From positions 1 through 48,809 of the forward strand of contig CAZYPS010000006.1 in the NCBI GenBank assembly GCA_964649445.1: DNA of 48,809 nucleotides, read 5' to 3'. The position numbers and the translations under genes were made by a program. The notes under the pieces are model-generated. The model worked only from the letters and a program-made list of their open reading frames with translations. It was not told the origin of the DNA and searched no databases. Each line of letters starts with the position of its first letter. Within the stretch, counting starts at the first letter, position 1. Source of the DNA: JAGXLP01 sp964649445 (GTDB taxonomy: Bacteria; Bipolaricaulota; Bipolaricaulia; M55B111). This document shows, in pieces, positions 1 to 7,734 of the stretch.

Positions 1-72
1 GAAGTCAGGGAACAGGATCTTCCAACCTGGGCGGAAGACTTCCTAACCGATTTGAGCAAAGAAATCACTTGA
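1..72 (+). CDS. C-terminal tail of a truncated CDS (unknown)
   Basis: Frame 1 is open from the window edge for 23 codons and ends with TGA at 70-72. The tail is acidic (ends DLSKEIT) and its composition resembles the other proteins here. There is too little to assign a family. It is followed by about 140 bases with no supported gene. Confidence 0.4.
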   Translation, partial: EVREQDLPTWAEDFLTDLSKEIT

Positions 73-214
73 ATCGCGCTACCTCTCCCTGCAAGGCGGA
101 ACATTCTGCGAACAACTATAAATTTCTAATCTCGAATAGCTTCTCGATATCCGGCCGATGGGTTAATCTTTTAAAACACTATAATCCCCCATGAGTAGGA
201 TTTAGAGGCTTTTA

Positions 215-316
215 TTGACGTTTTATGGGGGTCTAAGCTGTCTGGCGGGTTTAGGAGGGCTATTTTGGCTATTTCTCTCCTGGATCTATAATCCTAGTAA
301 AGAACTCAGTATTTGA
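215..316 (+). CDS. possible 33-residue membrane peptide
   Basis: A short frame with a TTG start is made almost wholly of one hydrophobic segment (FYGGLSCLAGLGG, then FWLFLSW) and ends seven bases before the next start. A weak AGAGG lies upstream. Its hydrophobic character and tight spacing to the next membrane ORF suggest a translated small protein or an N-terminal remnant. A chance ORF cannot be excluded. Confidence 0.27.
   Translation: MTFYGGLSCLAGLGGLFWLFLSWIYNPSKELSI
265..292 (+). promoter_or_regulatory. sigma-70-like promoter
   Basis: TTGGCT at 265-270, a 16-base spacer and TATAAT at 287-292, placed about 30 bases before the start of the following small membrane ORF. The TTGG-type -35 and TATAATC -10 recur at several places in the left end of the window. 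Confidence 0.5.
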
Positions 317-322
317 GGGGGA

Positions 323-559
323 GTGTCCAAGAATATGAGAGGTTGCTTTCAATTCGTCCTCCATGTATTTGGTTTTGTTTTATTGATATTAGGAGTGATT
401 TTTGCCTTTACCGGTTATCCGATCCCTGGAGCAATCTTCGTTGGAATATCTATGTTATTCTTTTGGGAAATCCCGGAAAACTATCCTTCTGAATCATCAA
501 ATACCAGACGACAGAAACCTCAAATACGTCTAGGCAACACAAAGATGATTTGTACATAG
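323..559 (+). CDS. small membrane protein, possibly the 5' part of a broken gene
   Basis: 78 codons from a GTG start (an in-frame ATG lies four codons later). GAGGGGGA directly upstream acts as ribosome binding site. Two hydrophobic segments span about residues 9-30 and 33-50 (VLLILGVIFAF, then GAIFVGISMLFF), followed by a polar tail. The tail after about residue 55 overlaps, in another frame, an open stretch that continues into the next ORF. The original gene may therefore have been longer and frameshifted. The family is not recognised. Confidence 0.45.
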   Translation: MSKNMRGCFQFVLHVFGFVLLILGVIFAFTGYPIPGAIFVGISMLFFWEIPENYPSESSNTRRQKPQIRLGNTKMICT

Positions 560-1270
560 GTGTACACCTTCGGAGTGAAAAATTAAAGCAAATAGGAACT
601 AAGCTCAAAGCTTTAAAGGGGTTATCCCTTGAGAAGCAATGCAAAAGAGAGGGTATACCATTAAAAAAAGTAGAGTTATCAGTAGAGAAAAGCGATGAAC
701 CTGAGGTACAAGCGAAATATCACTTACTCAACAAAAAAGATTATGATTATGACCATGTGTATTTTATGGAAAACAGTTTTAGCTTTCTCTTTCATATAAT
801 GTTTTTCAACTATGTTTGGAATCATAAATCAAGTTTTTATAGCACAAGTAAAAATTTGATCTTTAAAGAGGAGCATAAAGAAAATTTGTTAAACGTAGTT
901 AGAAATATGAATCGTGAAAAATTCAAGCAGAATATGGAAGCAATGAATGAAAAGTGGAATGCTCCAGGAAACAAAAATAAAAGAATCAGAAAAGATAGAA
1001 GGGAGAAATTCCTTAATATATCCTTAATATATTTCCAGCAATAGATAAAAAAATCTATTCAAAGCAGCTAGGGTTTATATATCAGAAAATGCGTTTCACA
1101 AGGGTTGGCCTGACCTTGTAGCTTTGAAGCTATCAAATCAAAGTAAACTTACTTTCTTCGAGGTAAAAACCACGGACAACCTTTTAACACACCAGTTGTT
1201 TATTTTTCGTCTTTTTAGGGAGAGAGCAAACTTTGATATGAGAGTATTAAAACTAAATTTTCTTGATTAA
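550..1270 (+). pseudogene. broken gene ending in a VRR-NUC-like nuclease domain
   Basis: Frame 1 is open from about 493 to a TAG at 1042-1044 and encodes a Lys-rich protein with no clear family. Just downstream, frame 2 (1049-1270) encodes AARVYISENAF, then HKGWPDLVAL, then LTFFEVKTTDNLLTHQ, and ends in TAA at 1268-1270. The G-x-P-D-L, E-V-K and trailing Gln pattern matches the VRR-NUC branch of PD-(D/E)xK nucleases. The downstream part has no start codon or ribosome binding site, so I read the locus as one gene split by a frameshift near 1040 (possibly another near 540). The upstream small membrane ORF could be its original N-terminus. VRR-NUC proteins occur in phages and in DNA repair enzymes. 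Confidence 0.55.
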
Positions 1271-1384
1271 GAACACTCGAAGCGTGACGGTTTATATCTG
1301 TTAGAATTTAAATAGAAAAAGGTCCTATCATAATCTAACTAAATCATCTAAATTTGTCGAAAGTTAATTTTTAATTCAAAGTAG

Positions 1385-1409
1385 CCCCTCGATTATCCCA
1401 GTCGGGGGG
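1385..1409. terminator. GC-rich hairpin
   Basis: CCCCTCGA at 1385-1392 pairs with TCGGGGGG at 1402-1409 (eight pairs, one G-U) around a nine-base loop. It lies after the broken nuclease gene. No strong T-run follows on either strand, so its role as a terminator is uncertain. Confidence 0.35.
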
Positions 1410-1503
1410 TTAATTGGTCACTGATTACGATTTTCGGACCACTACACCTCTCATATCCGCTAGGACCTTTCCTCTGTTGATCACTCAGTTTCACCCGTAA
1501 AAT

Positions 1504-1532
1504 TTGGTTAGTTTTTCCATTTATTCTATAAT
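1504..1532 (+). promoter_or_regulatory. repeated promoter-like element, copy 1 (orphan)
   Basis: TTGGTT, a 17-base spacer and TATAAT. Spacer and flanks are base-for-base the same as in the copy at 6417. No coding gene follows on this strand. A hairpin at 1593-1632 would give a transcript of about 90-95 bases. Confidence 0.5.
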
Positions 1533-1592
1533 CCTGGACTTTCAGGTTATTAGCGGTGAAAAAAGATATTATAGATTCGAGAAGGTATTCAT

Positions 1593-1632
1593 ACACCCAA
1601 TAGATTACTCGTGAAAAGTCTAAATTGGGTGT
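1593..1632. terminator. hairpin between orphan promoter and convergent gene
   Basis: ACACCCAAT at 1593-1601 is a perfect inverted match of ATTGGGTGT at 1624-1632, with AGA/TCT extending the stem inward. TTTAT follows on the plus strand. It could end the short transcript from the promoter at 1504 and/or the convergent gene ending at 1679. Confidence 0.4.
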
Positions 1633-1678
1633 TTATAATCAACAGAATATTGGAATTTGAGTTAGAACAGTACAAACT

Positions 1679-2872
1679 TTACCAGGGTTCCGGAATATCT
1701 ATACCGAATAAATCTTCAGCAAGCCCTATTCCTATTGTATCCTTGATTGCTTCCCAGTCATAGTCTTCGCCTAGCCTTCTGTCAAAACACTGATGCACAC
1801 AGTCCCAGTAACCGGTATACTCATCCTGGGCCTCTTCTGATAACTGACCACAGTAACTGTAGCAGTAGGATATGTCATCTCCGTATTTGACTATCAGGGT
1901 GATCAGCTTTAAGTGGAGTCCGTACTTCTTCAGGACCTTCCAGCCTTTAGAACCATATCTTTTCGTGAAGGTCCATCCTTTTGATCCGTACTTACTGACG
2001 TATTTCCAGACTTCCGCACCGTATCTAGCCAATCCGCCCCAGGAAAAGGAGAGACTGTTAAATTCAGCTACACCACCTACCTGCAGGGCATAATTGCCTA
2101 TTGAGACCACGCCTTTTATGTTCTCTGAAAGGACCGGAGCTATACTCTCCACGCGCCTGCCGGCTCGTTCCATATTGTTTAAGCCCTGCTGGATCTCGCC
2201 CTGGGAGAAAAAAGAGTTAGCGTCATTCATATCCGAGATCGCCGAGGTAACTGTTTCCTTTTCACTTTCTTGCTTTGCCCCCTCTCTTAAGGTCCTGAGC
2301 TGGTCGACAAAATAGCTAATAGCTACATCGATTCCTCCATCTGCCTTCCGGGTCCCGTCGGTTGGCTCTAAGCATACGTCCCGGTTCGGTACCAGTGCCT
2401 TTAACGAGACAAATCCGAGCGACAGTTCTACGGTCTTAAAGTTTTCAATTTCTAAGGGTTTATAGCCGTCCGCTCTTATGATTGCTCCTTCTATGCCGTT
2501 AATTCCCTGGATGTTTTCCGAAGGGGAAGACGAAAGGAAACTTATCCTGACTTGACTATTCCCAAGCGACTCTTTTGTAGAGCAATCAGTTAACGTATCC
2601 ACGTTGAACCCCAGAGTCAAACCAGGGAAAACTTCAGCCATTTGTTGTTGATCAAGCTGGAGCTGACCCTGGTTATCGGTGTTAGCCTCGACTTGCTTGG
2701 ATACGGGGCAACCGTTATTTCCCTTTGGGCCGTCTTTATTTGGGCACCAATCCCGGTTGCCCCGCACCTGGTCGTTATCCTGCCCGTTAACAGGGACAAC
2801 GAGGACACTAATCAAAAGAATTGCTAGCAGCAAACTCCAGGTGTTGTTAATGTAAGAAGGTTGAGCTATCAT
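1679..2872 (-). CDS. secreted protein of unknown function behind a putative c-di-GMP riboswitch
   Basis: 397 residues from an ATG preceded by GGAGGTGAGG. A signal peptide covers about residues 5-30 (LLLAILLISVLVVPVNGQ), so the protein is exported. The N-terminal part has three Cys. The middle (about residues 195-240) is rich in Ser, Gln and Glu and probably helical. Residues about 290-335 carry near-tandem repeats (KYGSKGW, then RYGSKGW, then KKYG). A Cys-rich C-terminal segment (CYSYCG, then DCVHQC) would form disulfides outside the cell. I recognise no family. The riboswitch-like leader suggests control by a nucleotide second messenger, as for surface or matrix proteins. Confidence 0.75.
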   Translation of the reverse strand: MIAQPSYINNTWSLLLAILLISVLVVPVNGQDNDQVRGNRDWCPNKDGPKGNNGCPVSKQVEANTDNQGQLQLDQQQMAEVFPGLTLGFNVDTLTDCSTKESLGNSQVRISFLSSSPSENIQGINGIEGAIIRADGYKPLEIENFKTVELSLGFVSLKALVPNRDVCLEPTDGTRKADGGIDVAISYFVDQLRTLREGAKQESEKETVTSAISDMNDANSFFSQGEIQQGLNNMERAGRRVESIAPVLSENIKGVVSIGNYALQVGGVAEFNSLSFSWGGLARYGAEVWKYVSKYGSKGWTFTKRYGSKGWKVLKKYGLHLKLITLIVKYGDDISYCYSYCGQLSEEAQDEYTGYWDCVHQCFDRRLGEDYDWEAIKDTIGIGLAEDLFGIDIPEPW

Positions 2873-2938
2873 AATTTGCCTCACCTCCATCATTATCCAT
2901 TTAAATATACAATTTTCCTTTAAAATAAGGCAAACGCT

Positions 2939-3003
2939 TTGGCAGGCCGGCTTCCCATCGCGGTCCGTGCCTTTGTGTCCCGACCTTGCCCGGTTTACAC
3001 CTA
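2939..3003 (-). promoter_or_regulatory. probable GEMM-I (cyclic di-GMP-I type) riboswitch
   Basis: Read on the minus strand, the leader about 67 bases before the secreted-protein gene contains AAACC, then GGGACACAAAG, then AAGCCGGCCTGCC. The GEMM-I consensus has AAACC, a hairpin, GGGACGCAAAG and TAGCCGGGTTGCC in this order and at similar spacing. The P2 loop contains GCAA. The outer P1 stem is poor and one core base differs (ACAC instead of ACGC), so a related ligand (cyclic AMP-GMP) or a decayed aptamer is possible. Confidence 0.55.
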
Positions 3004-3050
3004 TCGATCACGTTCTCTCATAGACTAATCGAACGGTCCCAGTAGAAGAC

Positions 3051-3064
3051 ATAACAATTGTTAT
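3051..3064. promoter_or_regulatory. 14-bp perfect palindrome
   Basis: ATAACAATTGTTAT is a perfect palindrome about 50 bases upstream of the riboswitch-like leader. It is a candidate operator for the minus-strand gene. It stands alone; I see no second copy in the window. Confidence 0.25.
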
Positions 3065-3109
3065 ATCCGACCAAAAAAATAAGCCCAACTGTTCTGTTCT
3101 AAGTGCTGA

Positions 3110-3298
3110 GGAGATGAGGTATGGAACGTTGACACTAGATGGCACTTATTAACTGTAGTGGGTGAATTTTTGATAAATGGGGCATTCGGTAAGGTATTTG
3201 TGGAAGGCGGGCTCTCTGTTGACATTGACTTTCCGATTTTTATCGAGTACCTTGAGCCCGATGAAATTTTTATCACAATTTATTTACTAGTAAAGTAG
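3110..3298 (+). pseudogene. start-less open stretch, possible gene remnant
   Basis: 62 sense codons between stops, with balanced protein-like composition (VFVEGGLSVDIDFPIF, then EYLEPDE) but no ATG and no ribosome binding site. The only in-frame alternative start, a GTG near 3160, would give about 45 residues. The family is not recognised. The rest of 2873-3470 shows no supported gene. Confidence 0.18.
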
Positions 3299-3472
3299 AG
3301 TATTTACCTCTGACCTTATTTTACGGGGTTTACTCCAAAATGCAAATTTATTCGAGTAAAACGATGAGTTGGAGATAACATCAAACCCATCCTTTGGCCT
3401 TGCTTAAGATTTTCGTACCACTTCAAGCACTAAACTCGATCAAAGTTTCCGATAGCACTTGACCTTCCCAAT

Positions 3473-3501
3473 TTGGTTAGTTTTTCCATTTATTATATAA
3501 T
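3473..3501 (+). promoter_or_regulatory. repeated promoter-like element, copy 2
   Basis: TTGGTT at 3473-3478, a 17-base spacer, TATAAT at 3496-3501. The spacer differs from the other copies at a single base. It is the only copy with a plausible coding gene directly behind it: the peptidase starting at 3575. Confidence 0.6.
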
Positions 3502-3574
3502 CGCAGAGGATCACCTACTTCCCTGATTGCTAAAGGGTTTGTCCTGTAAAAGTTGGGCCTATGGAGAAGATATA

Positions 3575-4711
3575 ATGTGTCCAGTACACTCATCAACGCA
3601 GAACCAAGGTATCAGCAAACGAGGAGGGACAACGGTTATCGGAAAGAAAACTCTCCAGTTAGGTGTCTGCTTAATATTGTGCTTTTTGATCCTCGGGGGT
3701 TTAGGTCTTTCTACCGAGGCTAAAGAAAATGTAGTGTTGCTACAGAGTGACGATTGGCCGAGAGGAGACAGCGAAGGGCTACAGCTGACCCAGGACGGAC
3801 AGCTAACTTTTTCTCACCAAAACGAAGGTTACTTTATAACCCCTTCCATCGAGCTAGAAACCGAATTCACCAATCTAGTACCGTTTTGGAACGTTACCAC
3901 GCCTCCTGAAACAAAAGTCAACATCAAGGCCAAGCTAAAGATAGAAGAGGAGTGGTCCTCGTGGTTGAAAATAGCGACTTGGAAAAAAGAAGAACCACTT
4001 ACCTATAGCCACAGCTCCTCTAAGGTGGAAGCCAAAATTGACACCCTGAAAGTCAAGAGCCGGAAAGCGGATGAATTCAAGCTACTCATCGAATTATCCT
4101 CGAAAAACCGGGGCGCTGCTCCGAGCGTCGGTCTTCTTGGTGCTACTTACTGGGATTCAAGTAAAGATCCTAGAATCACCGGGGCAAAAGTAACCGGTTA
4201 CCTGAAGGATCTGAAGGTGCCCAAAGAATCTCAATTCGAACAACCCGCCTCTATTGCTCCTTTGATTTGTAGCCCCACGGCCTTGAGCATGGTCCTGCAG
4301 TATTACGGAAAGCATGTTAAACCATTGGAAGCGGCCCGAGGAGTTTACGATCACGGACCGGAAATATACGGAAACTGGTCCTTTAACACTACTTTTGCAG
4401 CCAACCACGGTTTGCAGGCCTACGTTCGTTACTTTCCCAGCATGAAAGGTATAAAAAGGGAGATAGCGGCAGGCCGTCCGGTGATAGTGAGTATAGCTTA
4501 CGGTAAAGGAGAACTAGAAGGAGCCCCGATTGAAAGCACGCCAGGACACCTCGTTGTCGTGAGGGGCTTTCTCAAAAAAGAAAATCAGGAGTACGTTATA
4601 GCAAATGACCCCGCCGCAAAAACAGATAAATCGGTAAGGAGAACTTATAGGCTGGATCAGTTTATCACAGCCTGGAAAGGTATAGGGTACGTAATTAGGC
4701 CCTTGAGCTAA
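3575..4711 (+). CDS. exported C39-like cysteine peptidase
   Basis: 378 residues. I place the start at ATG 3575, preceded by GGAGAAGATATA. An upstream TTG at 3527 lacks a good ribosome binding site. A long basic n-region leads into a hydrophobic segment (LGVCLILCFLILGGLGL, about residues 32-50), so the protein is secreted or membrane-anchored. The N-terminal 190 residues look like a beta-rich domain. From about residue 220 it matches the peptidase C39-like papain fold: Cys232 (LICSPTALSMVL), His325 (TPGHLVVVRGF) and Asp345 (ANDPAA) form the expected triad. No ABC exporter is adjacent, so it is more likely a stand-alone C39_2 type than a bacteriocin-leader peptidase. Confidence 0.82.
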   Translation: MCPVHSSTQNQGISKRGGTTVIGKKTLQLGVCLILCFLILGGLGLSTEAKENVVLLQSDDWPRGDSEGLQLTQDGQLTFSHQNEGYFITPSIELETEFTNLVPFWNVTTPPETKVNIKAKLKIEEEWSSWLKIATWKKEEPLTYSHSSSKVEAKIDTLKVKSRKADEFKLLIELSSKNRGAAPSVGLLGATYWDSSKDPRITGAKVTGYLKDLKVPKESQFEQPASIAPLICSPTALSMVLQYYGKHVKPLEAARGVYDHGPEIYGNWSFNTTFAANHGLQAYVRYFPSMKGIKREIAAGRPVIVSIAYGKGELEGAPIESTPGHLVVVRGFLKKENQEYVIANDPAAKTDKSVRRTYRLDQFITAWKGIGYVIRPLS

Positions 4712-4814
4712 AAGATGCATATACGATCGGCCTTGAAGAGCTTTGTTACTCACTTACATTTCTTACTCTTTTTTAACACAGCCAGGAATTTAGCTCTTCC
4801 GGATATCTTAAAGT

Positions 4815-4842
4815 TTGGTTATTTTCCCATATATCCTATAAT
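4815..4842 (+). promoter_or_regulatory. lysC promoter and short structured leader
   Basis: TTGGTT at 4815-4820, a 16-base spacer, TATAAT at 4837-4842. The leader of about 85 bases contains a CCAAGG/CCTTGG inverted repeat and the palindrome GCGGTACCGC. It is far too short for a lysine riboswitch or a T-box. Confidence 0.55.
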
Positions 4843-4865
4843 CCGAGTGCTTCCAAGGATGCTGA
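4829..4865 (+). repeat. direct repeat upstream of lysC (copy A)
   Basis: About 37 bases covering the -10 box and early transcribed region recur with four or so mismatches at 6341-6377, just after lysC. The first 21 bases are identical. Confidence 0.7.
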
Positions 4866-4930
4866 GGCTTAGGATGGGGCCTTGGAGCAGCGGTACCGCG
4901 TATTCGAGAAAATTTAGCAGGAGGTAGTAA

Positions 4931-6328
4931 ATGATAGTGATGAAATTTGGTGGAAGTTCTTTGGGGGATGCTGAAAGGATTCACCAGGTAGGAAGAATTA
5001 TATCCGGTAAGGCCGAAGAGGAGGAAGTTCTTGTCGTGGTCTCCGCGATGGAGGGTATCACTGATCAACTTGAGTCCTGCGCTAGGCTTTCTCTAGAGGG
5101 CGATGGGGGCCGAGAAGAGTTGATCGAAGAAATCCGGTCCCGTCACGAATCCGTCGCCGAGCAACTCCTGGAAGAGGGAGCCGGGGAGGCGAAAAGACAA
5201 ATCGGGAACAAATTGAACCGGCTTGGGGATATCTGTGACAGTATTGCGACTCTTGGTGAGCTGACCCTCCAGACCAGGGATTTGATTCTATCGCTGGGAG
5301 AGCAATTCTCTGCCCTTATTTTGTCCCAGCATTTGGAGGAAGAGGGGTACAGCTCCAGTTCAGTGAACGGATCCGAAGTAATCGTTACTGATCAACGCTT
5401 TGGTTCCGCAAACCCGCTAATGGACAAGACCAAAGAAAAGATCCGGTCGGTATTGCCTCCGAAGACCCGGGCAGGGGAGATACCGGTAGTAACTGGTTTC
5501 ATTGCAGCAACGGAGGAAGGTAAGCCTTCAACTCTGGGCCGTGGTGGAAGCGATTACACGGCGACTTTGTTGGGTGGGTTGCTAGGTGCAGACGCGGTCT
5601 GGATCTGGACAGACGTTGACGGAGTCAAGCGTGCTGACCCGGATATAGTTTCTAATGCAACTACTTTACCGCGCCTCACCTACGAAGAGGCAGCCGAGCT
5701 GTCTTATTTTGGTGCTCAGGTTATCCACCCCAAATCGATAGATCCTGTTGCAAAAAATCAAGTTCCCCTGGTAATCAAGAATACACAGAACCCGGAGGGT
5801 CCGGATACCACCATATTGAATGGGGGAAAGTCCAGCACCGGTTTGAAGTCGGTAACTTCAATATCCGATCTTACATTGTTCACCGTCAAAGGGCACGGTA
5901 TGATCGGTGTGCCTGGGATTGCCGCTGAGGTGTTTACTGCTGTCGCGGAGGCAGAAGTAAACGTCTTAATGATTTCTCAGTCTTCTTCCGAGCAGAATAT
6001 TACTTTCCTGGTGGAAAGAAGCTCCGCGTCCAAAACTATAAAGTCCCTGGAAGAGTCTCTTGAAGAGGAAATTCGGCGTTCCATAATTCGCGACATTGTT
6101 ACTGAGGAACCGGTCTCCATTGTGGCTGCAGTTGGAAGCGGATTGAGGCATCAAGCTGGTATAGATTCAGGAGTTTTCGAGTCCCTCGCTCGACGCGGCG
6201 TGAATCTGCTTTCCATTGCTCAGGGCTCCTCCGATCATAATATTTCCGTGGTGGTAGCTAACCAGGATGAAAGAGTGGCAGTACAGTCAATATATGAATG
6301 GATTCAATCCGAAAACCAACAATCTTAA
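4931..6328 (+). CDS. lysC: aspartate kinase (monofunctional, two ACT domains)
   Basis: 465 residues. It phosphorylates L-aspartate to aspartyl-4-phosphate, the first step to Lys, Thr, Met and diaminopimelate, in the cytoplasm. The kinase domain starts MIVMKFGGSS, with GRGGSDYTA near residue 200 and WTDVDGVKRADP near 235. Two ACT domains follow from about residue 315 (VKGHGMIGVPGIAAEVF; SIVAAVGSGLRHQ) with the QxSSExNI/QGSSDHNIS patterns of the ThrA/LysC-III type. No homoserine dehydrogenase part is fused. GCAGGAGG eight bases before ATG sets the start. It stands alone between copies of a direct repeat. Confidence 0.95.
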   Translation: MIVMKFGGSSLGDAERIHQVGRIISGKAEEEEVLVVVSAMEGITDQLESCARLSLEGDGGREELIEEIRSRHESVAEQLLEEGAGEAKRQIGNKLNRLGDICDSIATLGELTLQTRDLILSLGEQFSALILSQHLEEEGYSSSSVNGSEVIVTDQRFGSANPLMDKTKEKIRSVLPPKTRAGEIPVVTGFIAATEEGKPSTLGRGGSDYTATLLGGLLGADAVWIWTDVDGVKRADPDIVSNATTLPRLTYEEAAELSYFGAQVIHPKSIDPVAKNQVPLVIKNTQNPEGPDTTILNGGKSSTGLKSVTSISDLTLFTVKGHGMIGVPGIAAEVFTAVAEAEVNVLMISQSSSEQNITFLVERSSASKTIKSLEESLEEEIRRSIIRDIVTEEPVSIVAAVGSGLRHQAGIDSGVFESLARRGVNLLSIAQGSSDHNISVVVANQDERVAVQSIYEWIQSENQQS

Positions 6329-6340
6329 CTGGAAGATGAG

Positions 6341-6377
6341 ATATATCCTATAATCCGAGTGTTTCCAAGGGGGCTGA
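6341..6377 (+). repeat. direct repeat downstream of lysC (copy B)
   Basis: Near copy of 4829-4865 including TATAAT (6349-6354). It lacks the good TTGGTT -35 of copy A, having only TTAACT at 6325-6330, so it is probably a weak or dead promoter. Confidence 0.65.
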
Positions 6378-6416
6378 ATTATACAAAAGCCTGGCGGCAC
6401 CCAATTTCGGCTCAGT

Positions 6417-6445
6417 TTGGTTAGTTTTTCCATTTATTCTATAAT
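6417..6445 (+). promoter_or_regulatory. repeated promoter-like element, copy 3 (orphan)
   Basis: TTGGTT at 6417-6422, a 17-base spacer, TATAAT at 6440-6445. A ribosome-binding-like AAGGAGG follows near 6470 but no ORF starts behind it. The next gene is on the other strand, so this looks like a promoter whose gene has been lost. Confidence 0.5.
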
Positions 6446-6545
6446 CGCAGTGGTTGAAAGCGAATAACGAAGGAGGTTACGAACTTTAAAAAATTAGCAT
6501 ACAAAATAGTATAGGACTTCCGGGGCCTAACCTACCGAACTATCC

Positions 6546-7310
6546 TTAAATAGGTGAGTGAGACGCTATGAACTCGTATGTACCCTTAGCGACCTCTTCC
6601 CATTGACTATCCAAGGTCAGGACATGTCCAGAATTATCAACGGAGATGATTTCTTTTTCTTCCTCCGGGGTGCCGACCCTTTTGTAGGCAGATCGCACAC
6701 TTTCTATCCTAATCTCTTCGTCGATCTCGCTGTAGATCATCAACAAAGGGCAATCAACAAGAGGTATGTCTTTCTTGATCCTGCGGATCAATTTAAGTAC
6801 CTCATGAGCAGCTCTTGTGGGAAAGGTATCGTAGTTTCATAACCTTTCGTTTGCCTTAGGGTCAGTAAAGTGATCTTCGGGCTTAGGCATCTGCGAAATG
6901 AAATATTTGATTACCGGTAATAGGTAACTACGCCAGTCGGTGACCTCTATCGTGGGAGAGTAAGTAACCATCCCGGACAAGTCCGAATGACGGGCGGCAA
7001 GGCGAAAAGAAAGCAAAGCGCCAAGAGACAAGCCGCCCACGAAAACGTGCTCACAACTGGTCTTAAGCTCAACTAAGGTACCTTCGACGTGGTCTTGCCA
7101 ATCTTTACAGGTCCGCCCGTTCAAATCCTCAGGTGTAGTTCCGTGCCCCGGCAATAACGGAGCGTAGACGGTAACGCCCCTTTCATTTAGATACCCACCC
7201 ACCAAATGCATCTCAGTTGGTGAACCGGTGAAGCCGTGGATCAACAAAATACCCGTAGGGCCGCCTTCCAGTAAAAAAGATGAAGGGTCGGCGTCGACGT
7301 GCTCGCCCAT
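6546..7310 (-). pseudogene. alpha/beta-hydrolase (carboxylesterase) with one in-frame TGA
   Basis: One continuous minus-strand frame of 255 codons interrupted only by TGA at 6837-6839. Both parts align to a single carboxylesterase/monoacylglycerol-lipase type hydrolase: oxyanion motif LLIHGFTGSP near residue 25, nucleophile elbow GGLSLGALLS near 95, then after the stop the acid region MIYSEIDEE and the catalytic His in NSGHVL. The TGA sits between NERL and NYDTFP, where a TGG Trp codon is one base away. A nonsense mutation is the simplest reading. TGA ends several other genes here (the LacI and DHDPS-family genes, for example), so recoding is unlikely. Confidence 0.8.
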
Positions 7311-7690
7311 CCTACATTCACTTCCCCCTTGGGGTCAGGAAGTAGTTATGAAGATATGAAATCTTCGAACACTAGATTGGACATTAATAAGGCCTAATTT
7401 ACCCCATTGGACTTAGTAGTTTATTTTATTTGTAATAATAATTTTCACGAGAAAAGTCTTCCAGGTCCGCTCGCGGTTCTAGTATTTTGTACTATACATC
7501 TTTTAACATAAACTAGCCTTCTCTTTTAATAAAATTTGTAAGGAACGACCTAACGACTGTTCCAATTGAGTTGATAAAACCGCATCACTAAATTTGTTAC
7601 AATTTTCCTCCAACAATATAAACGAATCCAGATGATTTTCCAAATTTACTGGAATAACTGAGCAATTTGTGAAATTAATGATAGTTTCGG
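7311..7690. other. AT-rich intergenic stretch, no gene seen
   Basis: About 380 bases without an ORF of protein-like composition on either strand and without clear repeats. It lies upstream of the hydrolase pseudogene, so it should include its promoter, which I cannot place with confidence. Confidence 0.4.
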
Positions 7691-7699
7691 ATTACCAAT

Positions 7700-7728
7700 T
7701 TGGTTAGTTTTTCCATTTATTCTATAAT
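7700..7728 (+). promoter_or_regulatory. repeated promoter-like element, copy 4
   Basis: TTGGTT at 7700-7705, a 17-base spacer identical to copies 1 and 3, TATAAT at 7723-7728. A hairpin follows at 7769-7796, which implies a transcript of about 65 bases. Confidence 0.5.
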
Positions 7729-7734
7729 CCCGGT

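Noticed and set aside
4843..4930. lysine riboswitch or T-box before aspartokinase
   Set aside because: The leader is under 90 bases and lacks the conserved elements of either.
6837..6839. selenocysteine or a recoded TGA
   Set aside because: No SECIS-like hairpin is evident, the site fits Trp rather than Cys, and TGA terminates several other genes.
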